Translations under genes and position numbers: made by a program
In this document: piece after piece, positions 34,801-40,319 of the stretch
Layout: every line of letters starts with the position of its first letter
How positions within the stretch are numbered: position 1 is the first letter of the stretch
NCBI GenBank assembly: GCA_905221605.1
Contig: CAJNDS010000001.1
Span: 2,154,525-2,218,524 of the forward strand
Source: Symbiodinium natans
Taxonomy: Eukaryota > Sar > Dinophyceae > Suessiales > Symbiodiniaceae
Direction: 5' to 3'
DNA length: 64,000 bases
The notes under the pieces: generated by a model
Told to the model about the DNA's origin: nothing
Databases searched by the model: none
The model's input: the letters and a program-made list of their open reading frames with translations, nothing else

Positions 34801-36382
34801 CCCTAAACCCTAAACCCTAACCCTAAACCCTAAACCCTAAACCCTAAGGCTTTTAAAGACCTTGGGATTTGAAGACCTTGGGATTTGAGGGCTGCATGCC
34901 CCATTTAGGGCTTAGGAGGGTTGAGGGTTCCGGGTTTAGACTAAACTCCTAACCCCTGAACCCTGTTAGGGACGTTATATTCGGGCCAAATAGCCGAAAC
35001 TGAAATCAAATTGTAGGTAGACAATGCTAAGTACACCCGTATTCTTAAGGGGTTGTAATGGGATACTATTGGTAGCTATTTCGGCTCCGCGGAAACCTGC
35101 AGCCTGCACTTCAGCTGTCCTTGAAACGCACCGTCTGAGCCCGGGCAAATTTCGAAACGCGGGGCATGGCCCCGCCCAAGCCTTGGCTTTCTTTCCGGTT
35201 TAGGGTTTAGGGTTTAGGGTTTAGGGGTTTAGGCTTTAGGGTTTAGGGTTTAGGGTTTAGGGTTTAGGGTTTAGGGTTTAGGTTTTAGGGTTTAGGGTTT
35301 AGGGTTTAGGGTTTAGGGTTTAGGGTTTAGGGGTTAGGGCCGAGGTTTTCTTGGATTCTCCGACATTGGGGTACCTTATTGGGGTCCTTGCTATTATGGA
35401 GTCCTACCATTTGGGGGTCTATGTTAGGGGTCCCCCATATTCGTAAACCCGCTTCTTGGTAGCCCAGTAACCATTATTGTAATCAGGGCAGCCCTTTTTG
35501 GGGTTGGTTGCTTTTTAAGGGAAGCTTGAACCAAAAAAAGGATAAAGGGCACCACTGGCCCAATTACCAAGTTTTTAGGGCCTTTCGAGCTTTCCTTTTT
35601 CAGGCTAAGGAGAAGGAGGCAAAAGTCCTGCGTCTTGTTTCTTTCCTCTTTTGTTTCTCCCCCACCCTCGGCGTGGGTCTGTTCGATTTTGATTCATCCA
35701 GTCTGTTGGCCTGGTGAACCCTAAACCCTTGAGAGTACGTGTCCAAACAAAAGAATTGCCGTCGGTGGATGATATCCGGATACATTTAATGTTTGGGGTA
35801 GTCAGCTGCAATGTCCTCCAGCGGGGGCAATCTTAGGGTTTCGGGTTTAGGGTTTAGGGTTTAGGGTTTGGGGTTTAGGGTTCAGGGTGAACATCTAGCT
35901 TGAACCAAACACGAAAAAGTTTTGAGCCTAAACCCCAGGTGAAGATGTCTCACTCAAAGCCCGGGCAGCCCCCAAAATCCCCTGGACCCTTACTTCACAA
36001 CCTGAAGCCCTAAAAACAACCTTCCCTTCCAACAGCCTTAAAGCCATCAACCCCCTTGCATCCTACCCTAAACCCTGAACCCTCAACTCCCTAAGCCCCT
36101 AAATCCTAAACCCCAGACCCCTACCCCTAAAACCTCAACCCCGAAGCCCTAACCCTAGACCCAAAACCCAAAGCCCTAAACCCTGAACACCTACACTCCA
36201 CAGTCCTAAACCCTAAACCCGAAGCCCCAAACCCTAAACCCGAAACCCCTACACACCTACACCCCTAAACCCCTACACACCTACACCCCCCCAGAATTCC
36301 GGGGACCCCCACCGACGCCCAGGGCGTGGACGCCATTGTCTATGGACTCTTGGAGCCTCTTGAGCTTCCAGCTCGGGGAGGC
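11271..36382 (-). CDS. Gene A: MscS-family mechanosensitive channel, 31 traced exons (multi-exon span)
   Basis: A minus-strand gene of 31 traced exons (36313-36382 down to 11271-11315), about 1.56 kb coding, joined in one open frame without stops. The N-terminal half is hydrophobic and unrecognised, with likely membrane segments in exons 3, 6, 10, 12 and 17-21. The C-terminal half matches the MscS family: a last membrane helix (exons 20-21), then the beta-domain signature PFYVGDLVTL (exon 22), GFV-ENITMMYVVIRNFEMKQ (exons 22-23), VWVSHKAF and NWTRR (exons 24-25), and an alpha/beta C-terminus (exons 25-30). In this family such proteins form tension-gated ion channels in plasma or organelle membranes; that role is inferred here. 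Exon 1 starts at phase 0 and is not an initiator, so 5' exons are missing (candidates at 38.4 and 38.9 kb). The stop codon was not found. Donors are about 19 GC, 6 GT and 5 GA; acceptors are AG|G. It is paralogous to gene B. Confidence 0.8.
11819..11935 (+). repeat. TTTAGGG array
   Basis: About 15 heptamers within the intron between exons 31 and 30 of gene A. Confidence 0.93.
12464..12520 (-). CDS. Gene A exon 30
   Basis: Encodes VPLQIVQNFCEDVDPGGVE; 57 nt, phase 0 to 0, GC donor (GAG|GCATCC). Confidence 0.8.
13125..13188 (-). CDS. Gene A exon 29, MscS C-terminal helix
   Basis: Encodes QIRQKFLIAFMEAAQRLNVP and F; 64 nt, GC donor (TTC|GCCACC). The helix and final V-P-F motif close the typical MscS domain. 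Confidence 0.85.
13371..13467. mobile_element. Hairpin element family 4, gene A intron
   Basis: Ends AGACCCAAGAGTAG and CTACTCTGGGTCCT are inverted repeats. It lies in the intron between exons 28 and 29 of gene A. Confidence 0.72.
13590..13825 (-). repeat. CCCCTAAA eight-base array
   Basis: A long, almost pure run of the octamer CCCCTAAA, then heptamers, in gene A. The octamer variant is locally homogenised. Confidence 0.95.
13853..13907 (-). CDS. Gene A exon 28, MscS C-terminal region
   Basis: Encodes NGYNIEIIFFPMVGVSH; 55 nt, GT donor (AG|GTGGCC). The N-G-x-x-I-E-I pattern fits the second C-terminal strand of MscS proteins. Confidence 0.85.
13913..14130 (+). repeat. TTTAGGG array, longest pure run
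   Basis: About 30 tandem heptamers in gene A, directly right of exon 28, nearly perfect. Confidence 0.96.
14224..14327. mobile_element. Hairpin element family 1, copy 1
   Basis: Inverted repeat with ends close to TTGGGATGTTCCCCCTTAT and a poly-G centre. Flanked on both sides by GGTTTAAG, an 8-bp target duplication. Confidence 0.8.
14412..14503. mobile_element. Hairpin element family 1, copy 2
   Basis: Same ends as copy 1, without the poly-G centre; the centre is palindromic (TAGTAGGCCCTACTA). Flanked on both sides by CCCTGAAC, a perfect 8-bp target duplication made of telomere-like sequence. Confidence 0.85.
14978..15050 (-). repeat. CCCTAAA array
   Basis: About 9 heptamers in the intron between exons 28 and 27 of gene A. 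Confidence 0.93.
15318..15340 (-). CDS. Gene A exon 27, 23-nt microexon
   Basis: Encodes KCHITST; acceptor AAG|GAAGTG, GC donor (A|GCCCCC). Both flanking phases demand this length. A frame shifted by one is also open (EVPHHVDEPP) but does not join exons 26 and 28. Confidence 0.65.
15661..15815 (+). repeat. TTTAGGG array
   Basis: About 21 heptamers next to exon 27/26 of gene A. Confidence 0.95.
15839..15894 (-). CDS. Gene A exon 26
   Basis: Encodes EFGKRWIKESPDIQQDNY; 56 nt, GA donor (CA|GACGCTC), acceptor GAG|GAGTTC. Confidence 0.82.
16193..16265 (-). CDS. Gene A exon 25, MscS C-terminal alpha/beta region
   Basis: 73 nt encoding PTKTVLLNIGISTRSPLQKV then QRLQ, matching the family strand-helix pattern I-G-(V/I)-S-x-x-(T/S)-P-x-x-K-V. 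GC donor (CAG|GCGGGG). Confidence 0.85.
16298..16372 (+). repeat. TTTAGGG array
   Basis: About 10 heptamers, starting about 30 bp from exon 25 of gene A. Confidence 0.94.
16857..17215. repeat. Opposed arrays flanking gene A exon 24
   Basis: CCCTAAA heptamers (16857-16960) and TTTAGGG heptamers (17056-17215) bracket exon 24 (16975-17030), leaving only short unique flanks. Confidence 0.94.
16975..17030 (-). CDS. Gene A exon 24, MscS beta domain end
   Basis: Encodes VWVSHKAFNELIIQNWTR; 56 nt, GC donor (AG|GCTTCC). VW-x-S-x-x-x-F and NWTR correspond to the VxIPN and NxSR region of MscS proteins. Confidence 0.88.
17474..17582 (-). repeat. CCCTAAA array
   Basis: About 15 perfect heptamers. Confidence 0.95.
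17983..18080. mobile_element. Hairpin element family 1, copy 3
   Basis: Same ends; flanks CTTTAGGG and ATTTAGGG agree in 7 of 8 bases. Confidence 0.8.
18348..18450 (+). repeat. TTTAGGG array
   Basis: About 14 perfect heptamers. Confidence 0.95.
18790..18840 (-). CDS. Gene A exon 23, MscS beta domain
   Basis: Encodes ENITMMYVVIRNFEMKQ; 51 nt, phase 0 to 0, GC donor (CAG|GCACCC). Corresponds to the family pattern E-x-I-x-x-x-x-T-x-I-R followed by K-x-V. Confidence 0.88.
18927..19023. mobile_element. Hairpin element family 1, copy 4
   Basis: Same ends with changes; no clear target duplication. Confidence 0.75.
19138..19256 (+). repeat. TTTAGGGTG nine-base array
   Basis: Tandem nonamers TTTAGGGTG, ending in heptamers. 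Confidence 0.93.
19380..19675 (-). repeat. Higher-order CCCTAAA/CCCTACACA array
   Basis: Blocks of CCCTAAACCCTTAACCCTAAACCCTACACA-like units repeat with a period near 56-60 bp, giving a longer second-level period. Confidence 0.75.
19968..20046 (-). CDS. Gene A exon 22, MscS beta-domain signature
   Basis: 79 nt, the longest traced exon. Encodes PFYVGDLVTLNHTGASGMQN then ALVGFV. The PF-x-VGD-x-V core and the G-x-V turn are the hallmark of the MscS beta domain. GC donor (GTC|GCCGCT). Confidence 0.88.
20050..20245. repeat. GTATAT-type microsatellite
   Basis: Tandem GTATATGTAT units within the gene A intron next to exon 22. Confidence 0.92.
20376..20484. mobile_element. Hairpin element family 1, copy 5
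   Basis: Same ends with a poly-G centre; flanks TAGATAGA and TTGATAGA agree in 7 of 8 bases. Confidence 0.78.
20943..20999 (-). CDS. Gene A exon 21
   Basis: Encodes LGPSTISLLRIALYKPPG; 57 nt, GC donor (CT|GCTTTG). Leads from the last helix into the MscS beta domain. Confidence 0.85.
22039..22084 (-). CDS. Gene A exon 20, start of last membrane helix
   Basis: Encodes LLLSGAASGGFMLE; 46 nt, GC donor (CG|GCTCGG). Small-residue-rich helix in the place of the MscS pore helix. Confidence 0.85.
22789..22837 (-). CDS. Gene A exon 19
   Basis: Encodes AYFAQIDADTINRFVL; 49 nt, GC donor (G|GCAGTG). Confidence 0.85.
23226..23254 (-). CDS. Gene A exon 18, 29-nt microexon
   Basis: Encodes KILGALIVI; GC donor (ATC|GCCGCC), acceptor CAG|GCAAG. 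Phase 0 exit matches exon 19. Confidence 0.75.
24103..24139 (-). CDS. Gene A exon 17, membrane segment
   Basis: Encodes VLHYIWSIYYLV; 37 nt, GC donor (GTAG|GCTCC). With exon 18 it forms one hydrophobic helix. Confidence 0.8.
24167..24335 (+). repeat. TTTAGGG array
   Basis: About 23 heptamers beside exon 17 of gene A, with one TTTAGTT defect. Confidence 0.95.
24650..24686 (-). CDS. Gene A exon 16
   Basis: Encodes YSFAHTHTVPAK; 37 nt, GC donor (AAG|GCCGGG). Confidence 0.8.
24688..24800 (+). repeat. TTTAGGG array beside exon 16
   Basis: Begins within a few bases of the acceptor of gene A exon 16. Confidence 0.93.
25135..25178 (-). CDS. Gene A exon 15
   Basis: Encodes the basic stretch VTKNTRTHKKDRDI; 44 nt, GT donor (GT|GTCCC). 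Probably a cytosolic or extracellular loop. Confidence 0.75.
25248..25355 (+). repeat. TTTAGGG array
   Basis: About 15 heptamers in gene A. Confidence 0.95.
25551..25595 (-). CDS. Gene A exon 14
   Basis: Encodes EIINQSKCVQKMQDI; 45 nt, phase 0 to 0, GC donor (ATA|GCGCCC), acceptor CAG|GAGATC. Confidence 0.85.
25724..25760 (-). CDS. Gene A exon 13
   Basis: Encodes IDDNVQNMIMDQ; 37 nt, GC donor (CAG|GCGGGG), acceptor CAG|GATCG. Confidence 0.8.
25927..26107. mobile_element. Hairpin element family 7
   Basis: Ends CTACTACTTGCTTAAGAA and TGCTTAAGAAGATAGTAG form an inverted repeat around an A-rich/poly-G interior. Copies at 26405-26519, 26723-26898 and (shorter) 43537-43630. Confidence 0.7.
26405..26519. 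mobile_element. Hairpin element family 7
   Basis: CTACTATTTGCTTCAGAG start and TTCTTAAACAAATTGTAGTA end. Confidence 0.7.
26723..26898. mobile_element. Hairpin element family 7
   Basis: CTACTATTTGCGTAAGAC start and GGTTCTTAAGCAACTAGTAG end, AT-rich inside. Confidence 0.7.
27057..27105 (-). CDS. Gene A exon 12, membrane segment
   Basis: Encodes FTGGMVLLAVYGYFM; 49 nt, GC donor (ATGGT|GCTGG), acceptor CAG|GCTTC. The residues are identical in B. Confidence 0.8.
27127..27173. mobile_element. Hairpin element family 1, half copy
   Basis: Only the left arm remains; it runs into an array of TTTAGGGA octamers. Confidence 0.7.
27170..27325 (+). repeat. TTTAGGGA eight-base array
   Basis: Octamers TTTAGGGA (written GGGATTTA in places), starting right at the broken half of an inverted-repeat element. 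Confidence 0.9.
27709..27748 (-). CDS. Gene A exon 11
   Basis: Encodes DHVAEQVYFCPSA plus one base; 40 nt, using a GT donor (CCT|GTCTGG). Phase with exon 12 requires one leftover base, which selects this donor. Confidence 0.7.
28058..28116 (-). CDS. Gene A exon 10, membrane segment
   Basis: Encodes PMTMASLFLIRNACCHMLE; 59 nt, GA donor (GAG|GACTGG), acceptor AAG|GCCCC. Confidence 0.8.
28656..28708 (-). CDS. Gene A exon 9
   Basis: Encodes FLPLYTGRHSWWDLWSL; 53 nt, GA donor (G|GACCTTTG), acceptor CAG|GTTTCTG. Confidence 0.75.
28968..29046. repeat. Dispersed repeat family 5
   Basis: Shares a TTTTTGGGGTTGGTTACTT-like core and a GAACCAAAAGAAGGG-like right half with 35485-35567 and 60327-60395; the halves are partly inverted (GGTTGGTT / GAACCAA). 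Confidence 0.72.
29851..29886 (-). CDS. Gene A exon 8
   Basis: Encodes TVFFWERRNEDR; 36 nt, GC donor (CAG|GCGCAC), acceptor CAG|GACTG. One codon shorter than B. Confidence 0.8.
30217..30415 (-). repeat. CCCTAAA array
   Basis: About 28 near-perfect heptamers in the intron between exons 8 and 7 of gene A, on the left of exon 7. Confidence 0.96.
30448..30473 (-). CDS. Gene A exon 7, 26-nt microexon
   Basis: Encodes AMAQQTQL and the first two bases of the next codon. Acceptor CAG|GCTATG. The donor is unclear: the inferred cut CAG|ATCACA is not a usual site, so this junction rests on phase with exon 8. Confidence 0.55.
30482..30775 (-). repeat. CCCTTAAA eight-base array
   Basis: Octamers CCCTTAAA and nonamers CCCTTTAAA, starting 9 bp from exon 7 of gene A. 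The heptamer array on the other side of this exon carries a different unit. Confidence 0.95.
31090..31164 (-). CDS. Gene A exon 6, membrane segment
   Basis: Encodes ALSRLAAIPVVCASINWFVQ then HLRKT; 75 nt, phase 0 to 0. GC donor (ACC|GCAAAG). A second possible GA donor lies 7 nt upstream (CG|GAAGACC). Confidence 0.8.
31463..31501 (-). CDS. Gene A exon 5
   Basis: Encodes ETIFKTDINSRTE; 39 nt, phase 0 to 0, GC donor (GAG|GCTGGG). Confidence 0.8.
31913..31969 (-). CDS. Gene A exon 4
   Basis: Encodes AVSMPVSVGLNYTRAYTLN; 57 nt, phase 0 to 0. The donor is GT here (AAC|GTTCC) but GA in B, a donor switch at a conserved boundary. Confidence 0.8.
31988..32093. mobile_element. Hairpin element family 8
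   Basis: Near-perfect inverted ends GTTCAGGGGTACTTATAACC / GGTTATAAGTACCCTGAAC, starting 19 bp from exon 4 of gene A. Related sequences at 12655-12865, 23358-23455 and 59540-59650. Confidence 0.75.
32126..32380. repeat. Intron 3 duplicated block, first copy
   Basis: Similar in two pieces to 33143-33250 (AACC(C/T)GGCTCGGG, TGTTTCCCATCTTGAGC) and 33520-33665 (CAGAACCCTTTAAAGGAGGT), which are separated by an array. Both copies lie in intron 3 of gene A. Confidence 0.7.
32382..32684 (-). CDS. ORF inside the third intron of gene A
   Basis: About 100 codons open, with protein-like composition (for example SLAQAIGAAHSVVMPLTTSM and EGGEYYRELISEGPG). It sits between exons 3 and 4 of gene A, which already join in frame, and B has no counterpart. 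It could be a nested gene, an inserted gene fragment or an alternative exon. The opposite strand is also open, so the call is weak. Confidence 0.35.
32697..32875 (+). repeat. TTTAGGG array, changing to TTTGGGG
   Basis: Heptamers in intron 3 of gene A; the last seven switch to TTTGGGG. Confidence 0.94.
33143..33665. repeat. Intron 3 duplicated block, second copy split by an array
   Basis: The second copy of the block at 32126-32380, opened up by a telomere-like array at about 33250-33512. Confidence 0.7.
33386..33512 (+). repeat. TTTAGGG array
   Basis: About 17 heptamers, two of them TTTCGGG. Confidence 0.94.
34015..34071 (-). CDS. Gene A exon 3, membrane segment
   Basis: Encodes DMVATPTNIALLLGFVRPT; 57 nt, phase 0 to 0, GT donor (ACA|GTCCGG). 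Hydrophobic core, probably within the membrane. Confidence 0.8.
34108..34190 (+). repeat. TTTCAAGGG nine-base array
   Basis: Tandem nonamers TTTCAAGGG, a unit not found elsewhere in the window. Confidence 0.92.
34440..34710. other. Unique AT-rich stretch without telomere-like units
   Basis: In intron 2 of gene A, about 270 bp with none of the TTTAGGG-type units that mark most of the non-coding DNA. No ORF or repeat partner seen. Confidence 0.6.
35120..35181 (-). CDS. Gene A exon 2
   Basis: Encodes GGAMPRVSKFARAQTVRFK; 62 nt, the same as B. Acceptor AAG|GCTTGG, GA donor (AAG|GACAGC). Confidence 0.8.
35198..35338 (+). repeat. TTTAGGG array
   Basis: About 19 heptamers beginning 17 bp from exon 2 of gene A. 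Confidence 0.95.
35368..35452. repeat. Dispersed repeat family 6
   Basis: GGTACCTTATTGGGGTCC through TTTGGGGGTCTATG to a GGGGTCCCCCATA end; close copy at 43219-43305, diverged copy at 23735-23852. Confidence 0.7.
35485..35567. repeat. Dispersed repeat family 5
   Basis: Second copy, in the intron between exons 2 and 1 of gene A. Confidence 0.72.
36313..36382 (-). CDS. Gene A exon 1 (first traced)
   Basis: Encodes SWKLKRLQESIDNGVHALGV after a short ASP lead. Phase 0 start, one base left over. GT donor (GTGGGG). The matching B exon is 63393-63462. The right end is less certain than the other exons. Confidence 0.65.
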
Positions 36383-36407
36383 CTCGGCTCTTGGGGGGAT
36401 AGTTGGG

Positions 36408-36632
36408 GGTTTAGGGTTTAGGGTTTGGGGTTTAGGGTTTAGGGTTTGGGGTTTAGGGTTTGGGGTTTGGGGTTTAGGGTTTAGGTTTAGGGTTTAGGGT
36501 TTGGGGTTTGGGGTTTAGGGTTTAGGGTTTAGGGTTTAGGGTTTAGGGTTTGGGGTTTGGGGTTTGGGGTTTGGGGTTTGGGGCTTGGGTTTTAGGGTTA
36601 GGGTTTAGGGTTTAGGGTTTAGGGTTTAGGTT
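36408..36632 (+). repeat. Mixed TTTAGGG/TTTGGGG array
   Basis: Two unit types alternate in short blocks, right of exon 1 of gene A. Confidence 0.94.
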
Positions 36633-36635
36633 CGC

Positions 36636-36765
36636 GGGGGGGGGGAGGGGGGGGGGAGGGGGGGGGGGGGGGGGGGGGGGGTAGGTACCTCAGGAAGCTT
36701 AGGGAGCCTCAGGGAGTAGTGGGGAGTATTAGGGGATGCTGGGTTACATACCCCCCTTGTAAACT
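36636..36765. repeat. Dispersed repeat family 3, inverted, with poly-G
   Basis: Inverted copy (AGGTACCT, CTTAGGGAGCCT, GTGGGGAGTATTAGG) next to a long poly-G tract. Confidence 0.68.
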
Positions 36766-38387
36766 CTTTCTTTTAAGAAGTATACAGAGGGCTTACTGGT
36801 CCGGAGGCCGAAACTGGCAGGGTTTCAGGGGCTTAGGGGTTTCAAGGACTCAGGGCTCGCAGGAAATCCCAGTGGCATCGTTTTTGGAGGTTCTGGGTCC
36901 CTGTTATTAGATCCCTGAAGCTTTATAACAAATCTGGTTGCTGGGCTAAGTAGTTTCCGGTAGACCCGCAATAGACCTTCAATCTCTAAACCCTAGACCC
37001 ACCACGCCCTTGAAACCTTAAACCTTTCAAGCGGTTCTACCCTTGAAGCCCAAAACCCTTACAGGGTTTAGGGTTTAGGGTTTGGGGTTTAGCTCCAGCT
37101 GGGCCAGGGGGCCGATAGCGAGTCAGCCTCCGGAGATAACAACCTCACGGGTGCTTGCGATGTGTCCGGGGTTTCAGGTTTAGGGTTTAGGGTTTAGGGG
37201 TTTAGGGTTTGGGGGCTTAGGGGTTTAGGGTTATGGGGTTTGCAGGACTTGGGCATACATACCGAAAACCCTAAGCCCTAAACCCGAAACCCTAAACCCT
37301 AAACCCTAAACCCTGAACCCATGAGAGGCCTCGCTTTGAAACGTCATAACCCTCAGGGGTGGGCCAGCTTGCGGCTTGCAGAGTGGGGGTTTAGGGTTTT
37401 GGGTTTTGGGTTTAGGCTTTTCGGGCTTAGCACCTACACCACCCGAACCGCCCAGACCTCTGAACTCTTAAACTCCCGAACCCCTAAACTCTAAACTCTC
37501 AAACCCCTCAACCCCAACACCAAGACCTCGAAACCCCTGGATCCCCTCTTCCGAACCCTAAAACCCAGCATGTCCAAACCTCTGAAAATCCTGCGGCCTT
37601 CCCCCCCCCCCCCCCCCCCCCCCCCCCCACACCCCCTGAACCGGAAAAACCTCAAACCCCACAGCCAAAACCTTAGGGCTTCAACCCTATTCAATATCGT
37701 TCCGGCGTGTCATGGTATCCCCCACCCACCCACCCAGCCTAACCCGCCTAAAGCAAAAATACCTAACTTCTAATATTTCATGACATCGTCCCACAACCCA
37801 AAAACCTTCACGCCCTGGCCCGGAACACTTCTCCCACTGTGTGGTTCAGGGTGACCGCGCAACCTGCTTTTCCCAAAACAAACCCTTCAAACCCTCAGGA
37901 CTCCTGAAAATCGCAAAGCCCAAACCCTGAATCCCTAAATCCTAAGCCTTAAAGCCTAACCCTCACCACCGAGGGGCGTGGGGTGGGGGAAGCCATATAG
38001 ACCCCTGACCCCTAAACTGGCCCTAAACCCTGCGACCCTAAACCCCAAACCCTACGACCCTATGCCCTAAACTCTAAACCCTCAACCCTCAATCCCCAAC
38101 CCTCAACCCTAAACCCTAAACCCAAACTAACCTGGCCCTTTGAAGAGCCCCCCCCAAGGGTCCGTCGACATAAGCCTACAGGTGCTGTGGTCTTATAAGG
38201 GCTCCGGAGGTTTAGGGTTTAGGGTTTACGGTTTAGGGTTTAGGGTTTAGGGTTTAGGGTTTAGGGTTTAGGGTTCAGGGTTTAGGGTTTGAGGTTTGAG
38301 GTTTAGGGTTTAGGGTTTAGGGTTTAGGGTTTAGGGTTTAGGGTTTAGGGTCTAGGGTCTAGGGTTTGGTGTAGGGCTTGGAGACAC

Positions 38388-38430
38388 GAATCTCAATCGG
38401 CCGCGCGGCAACTGTTCGTGAAGAGAAAAC
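38388..38430 (-). CDS. Candidate exon, possible 5' exon of gene A
   Basis: Encodes VFSSRTVAARPIEI; 43 nt, acceptor GAAG|GTTTTC, GT donor (C|GTGTCT). Confidence 0.35.
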
Positions 38431-38902
38431 CTTCAACATGGTCTGGGTGAGTGTTAAAATTTGAGGTTAAGGGATGCGAGAGGGCGGGGCGTAGTGTTTA
38501 GGGCCTTTGCTTCAGAGCTTAGAGTCTAGGGTTTGAGGGCGGCTCCTGATCTCGAGATGAAATAACATACCGTCTAAGTTTGCCTTGAGTAGAGGGTATG
38601 CAGGTAAAAGAAAGGTTTTCTAGATTGGAATGGTTTTTCAGATGAGCCTAGGGTTTGGATGTTGAGGGGTTTCTTCGCTTGGAAGGTTTGCAGCAGGGGA
38701 GGGAGGTCTCTGCGGGGTCGTTGGATTTAGAGAGCTTGACGGGCTTGTAGAGTTGGTGATTCTAGGGCTTAGGGCTAGTATAGGGGGCCACGTCCCAACC
38801 CCAAACCCTGAACTCTGAACCCTAAACCCTATCCCTAAACCCTAAACGTTAAACCCTTACACTTAGCCCAAGAGAAGGGACACAGAAGGACCAACCACCC
38901 AC

Positions 38903-38960
38903 CTCCGGAAGCGTGGGCAGCAGCGGCAGCAGCACCATCGGTAGCGTCCGCTGCTGGAAC
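38903..38960 (-). CDS. Candidate exon, possible 5' exon of gene A
   Basis: Encodes FQQRTLPMVLLPLLPTLPE; 58 nt, acceptor CAG|GTTCCA, GT donor (GAG|GTGGGT). Hydrophobic. Confidence 0.42.
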
Positions 38961-38964
38961 CTGA

Positions 38965-39140
38965 GCGCCTCAGTCTCAAGCCCTGAACCCTAAACCCTAA
39001 CCCCTAAACCCTAAACCCTCAACCCTCAACCCTAAACCCTAAACCCTAAACCCTAAAGCCTAAACCCTAAACCCTAAACCCTAAACCCTAAACCCTAAAC
39101 CCTAAACCCTAAACCCTAAACCCTAACCCTAAACCCAAAA
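38965..39140 (-). repeat. CCCTAAA array
   Basis: Begins a few bases from the candidate exon at 38903-38960. Confidence 0.94.
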
Positions 39141-39175
39141 CACAGGACATTTTTGAGGGGGATGGGTTTAAGGTT

Positions 39176-39278
39176 GGGATGTTCCCCTTCTACTAACACT
39201 CCTTGATGGGGATGATAATAGGGGGGAGGGGGTACTGAAATCAATATTAAGGACTGTTAGTTCAAGGGGGAACATCCC
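39176..39278. mobile_element. Hairpin element family 1, copy 6
   Basis: Same ends; flanked on both sides by GTTTAAGG, a perfect 8-bp target duplication. It lies between genes A and B, not in a traced intron. Confidence 0.85.
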
Positions 39279-39287
39279 AAGTTTAAG

Positions 39288-39460
39288 GCTTAGGGTTCAG
39301 GGTTCAGGGTTCCGGGTTCAGGGTTCAGGGTTCAGGGTTCAGGGTTTAGGGTTTAGGGTTTAGGGTCTAGGGTCTAGGGTCTAGGGTTTAGGGTTTAGGG
39401 TTTAGGGTTTAGGGTTTAGGGTGTAGGGTTTAGGGTTTAGGGTTTAGGGTTTAGGGTCTG
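39288..39460 (+). repeat. TTCAGGG then TTTAGGG/TCTAGGG array
   Basis: Blocks of TTCAGGG, TTTAGGG and TCTAGGG follow one another. Confidence 0.93.
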
Positions 39461-39555
39461 TGTTGAAGGAAGCTGGTGATTTGGTGGGAACCGTGCGGGA
39501 GGACGGGGCACCCAAAAAAAGAAACACTGATCGCCAAACTCCAAAGCATCCATGG

Positions 39556-39760
39556 GATTAGGGTTTAGGGTTGGGTTTAGGGTTTAGGGTTTAGGGTTTA
39601 GGGTTTAGGGTTTAGGGTTCAGGGTTCAGGGTTCAGGGTTCAGGGTTCAGGGTTCAGGGTTCAGGGTTCAGGGTTCAGGGTTCAGGGTTCAGGGTTTAGG
39701 GTTTAGGGTTTAGGGTTTAGGGTTAGGGTTTAGGGTTTAGGGTTTAGGGTTTAGGGTCAC
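39556..39760 (+). repeat. TTTAGGG array with internal TTCAGGG block
   Basis: A run of about 11 TTCAGGG units is embedded between TTTAGGG runs. Confidence 0.94.
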
Positions 39761-39866
39761 CCTCAACGCTCAACCCTGAACCTTCTTCCCATGCTTCCAG
39801 ATGGGCAGGCCAGAGCACTGCCTGTGAAAGACACCCTTCCAACTGCTGATCTCCGTGTCCTTCCAG

Positions 39867-39908
39867 GCTGAGCTTCAGAAGGAGCTTTCCTTCTACCCTA
39901 AGAAAACC
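39867..39908 (+). CDS. Candidate plus-strand exon
   Basis: Encodes AELQKELSFYPKKT; 42 nt, phase 0 to 0, pyrimidine-rich acceptor (TTCCAG|GCTGAG), GT donor (ACC|GTGACA). It lies opposite in strand to A and B. A 31-bp piece covering its 3' part and donor is repeated 46 bp downstream. Confidence 0.42.
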
Positions 39909-39958
39909 GTGACAGCAGACACGTCGTGAGCTTTCCTTCTACCCTAAGAAAACCGTGA
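39882..39958. repeat. 31-bp direct repeat, period 46 bp
   Basis: The block 39882-39912 is repeated exactly at 39928-39958. It contains the 3' end and donor of the candidate plus-strand exon. Confidence 0.85.
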
Positions 39959-40028
39959 ACGCCTAAACCCGAATTCCCCAAACTTACGGACATCCCTCCA
40001 TGAAGACGCTCCCCCCCACCTCCCCAAC

Positions 40029-40029
<1 letters not shown>

Positions 40030-40085
<56 letters not shown>
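40030..40085. repeat. Poly-C tract, about 56 nt
   Basis: Uninterrupted C on the plus strand. The longest homopolymer in the window. Confidence 0.9.
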
Positions 40086-40144
40086 ATACACCCTCGCGCC
40101 TTCAAGCCACTGAACCCTAAACCCTCAACCCCTGTCAGTCCCAG

Positions 40145-40210
40145 GTCCTAAAGCTGTTTGAAGCCGAAATCTTTGGGCATTTGGGCGACGAAACCCTACC
40201 TGATGCCCCA
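40145..40210 (+). CDS. Candidate plus-strand exon
   Basis: Encodes VLKLFEAEIFGHLGDETLPD then AP; 66 nt, phase 0 to 0, acceptor CCCAG|GTCCTA, canonical GT donor (CCA|GTGAGC). Joins in phase to the candidate exon at 39867-39908. A shorter minus-strand reading is also open. Confidence 0.42.
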
Positions 40211-40319
40211 GTGAGCGAGTATGTTGGGGGTTAGGGTTTAGGGTTTAAGGTTCAGGGTTAGGGTTGGGGGGTGATGACCTACCAGCTTGCAGGGCTTGTC
40301 CCACAAGCCCGCAGTCCTA

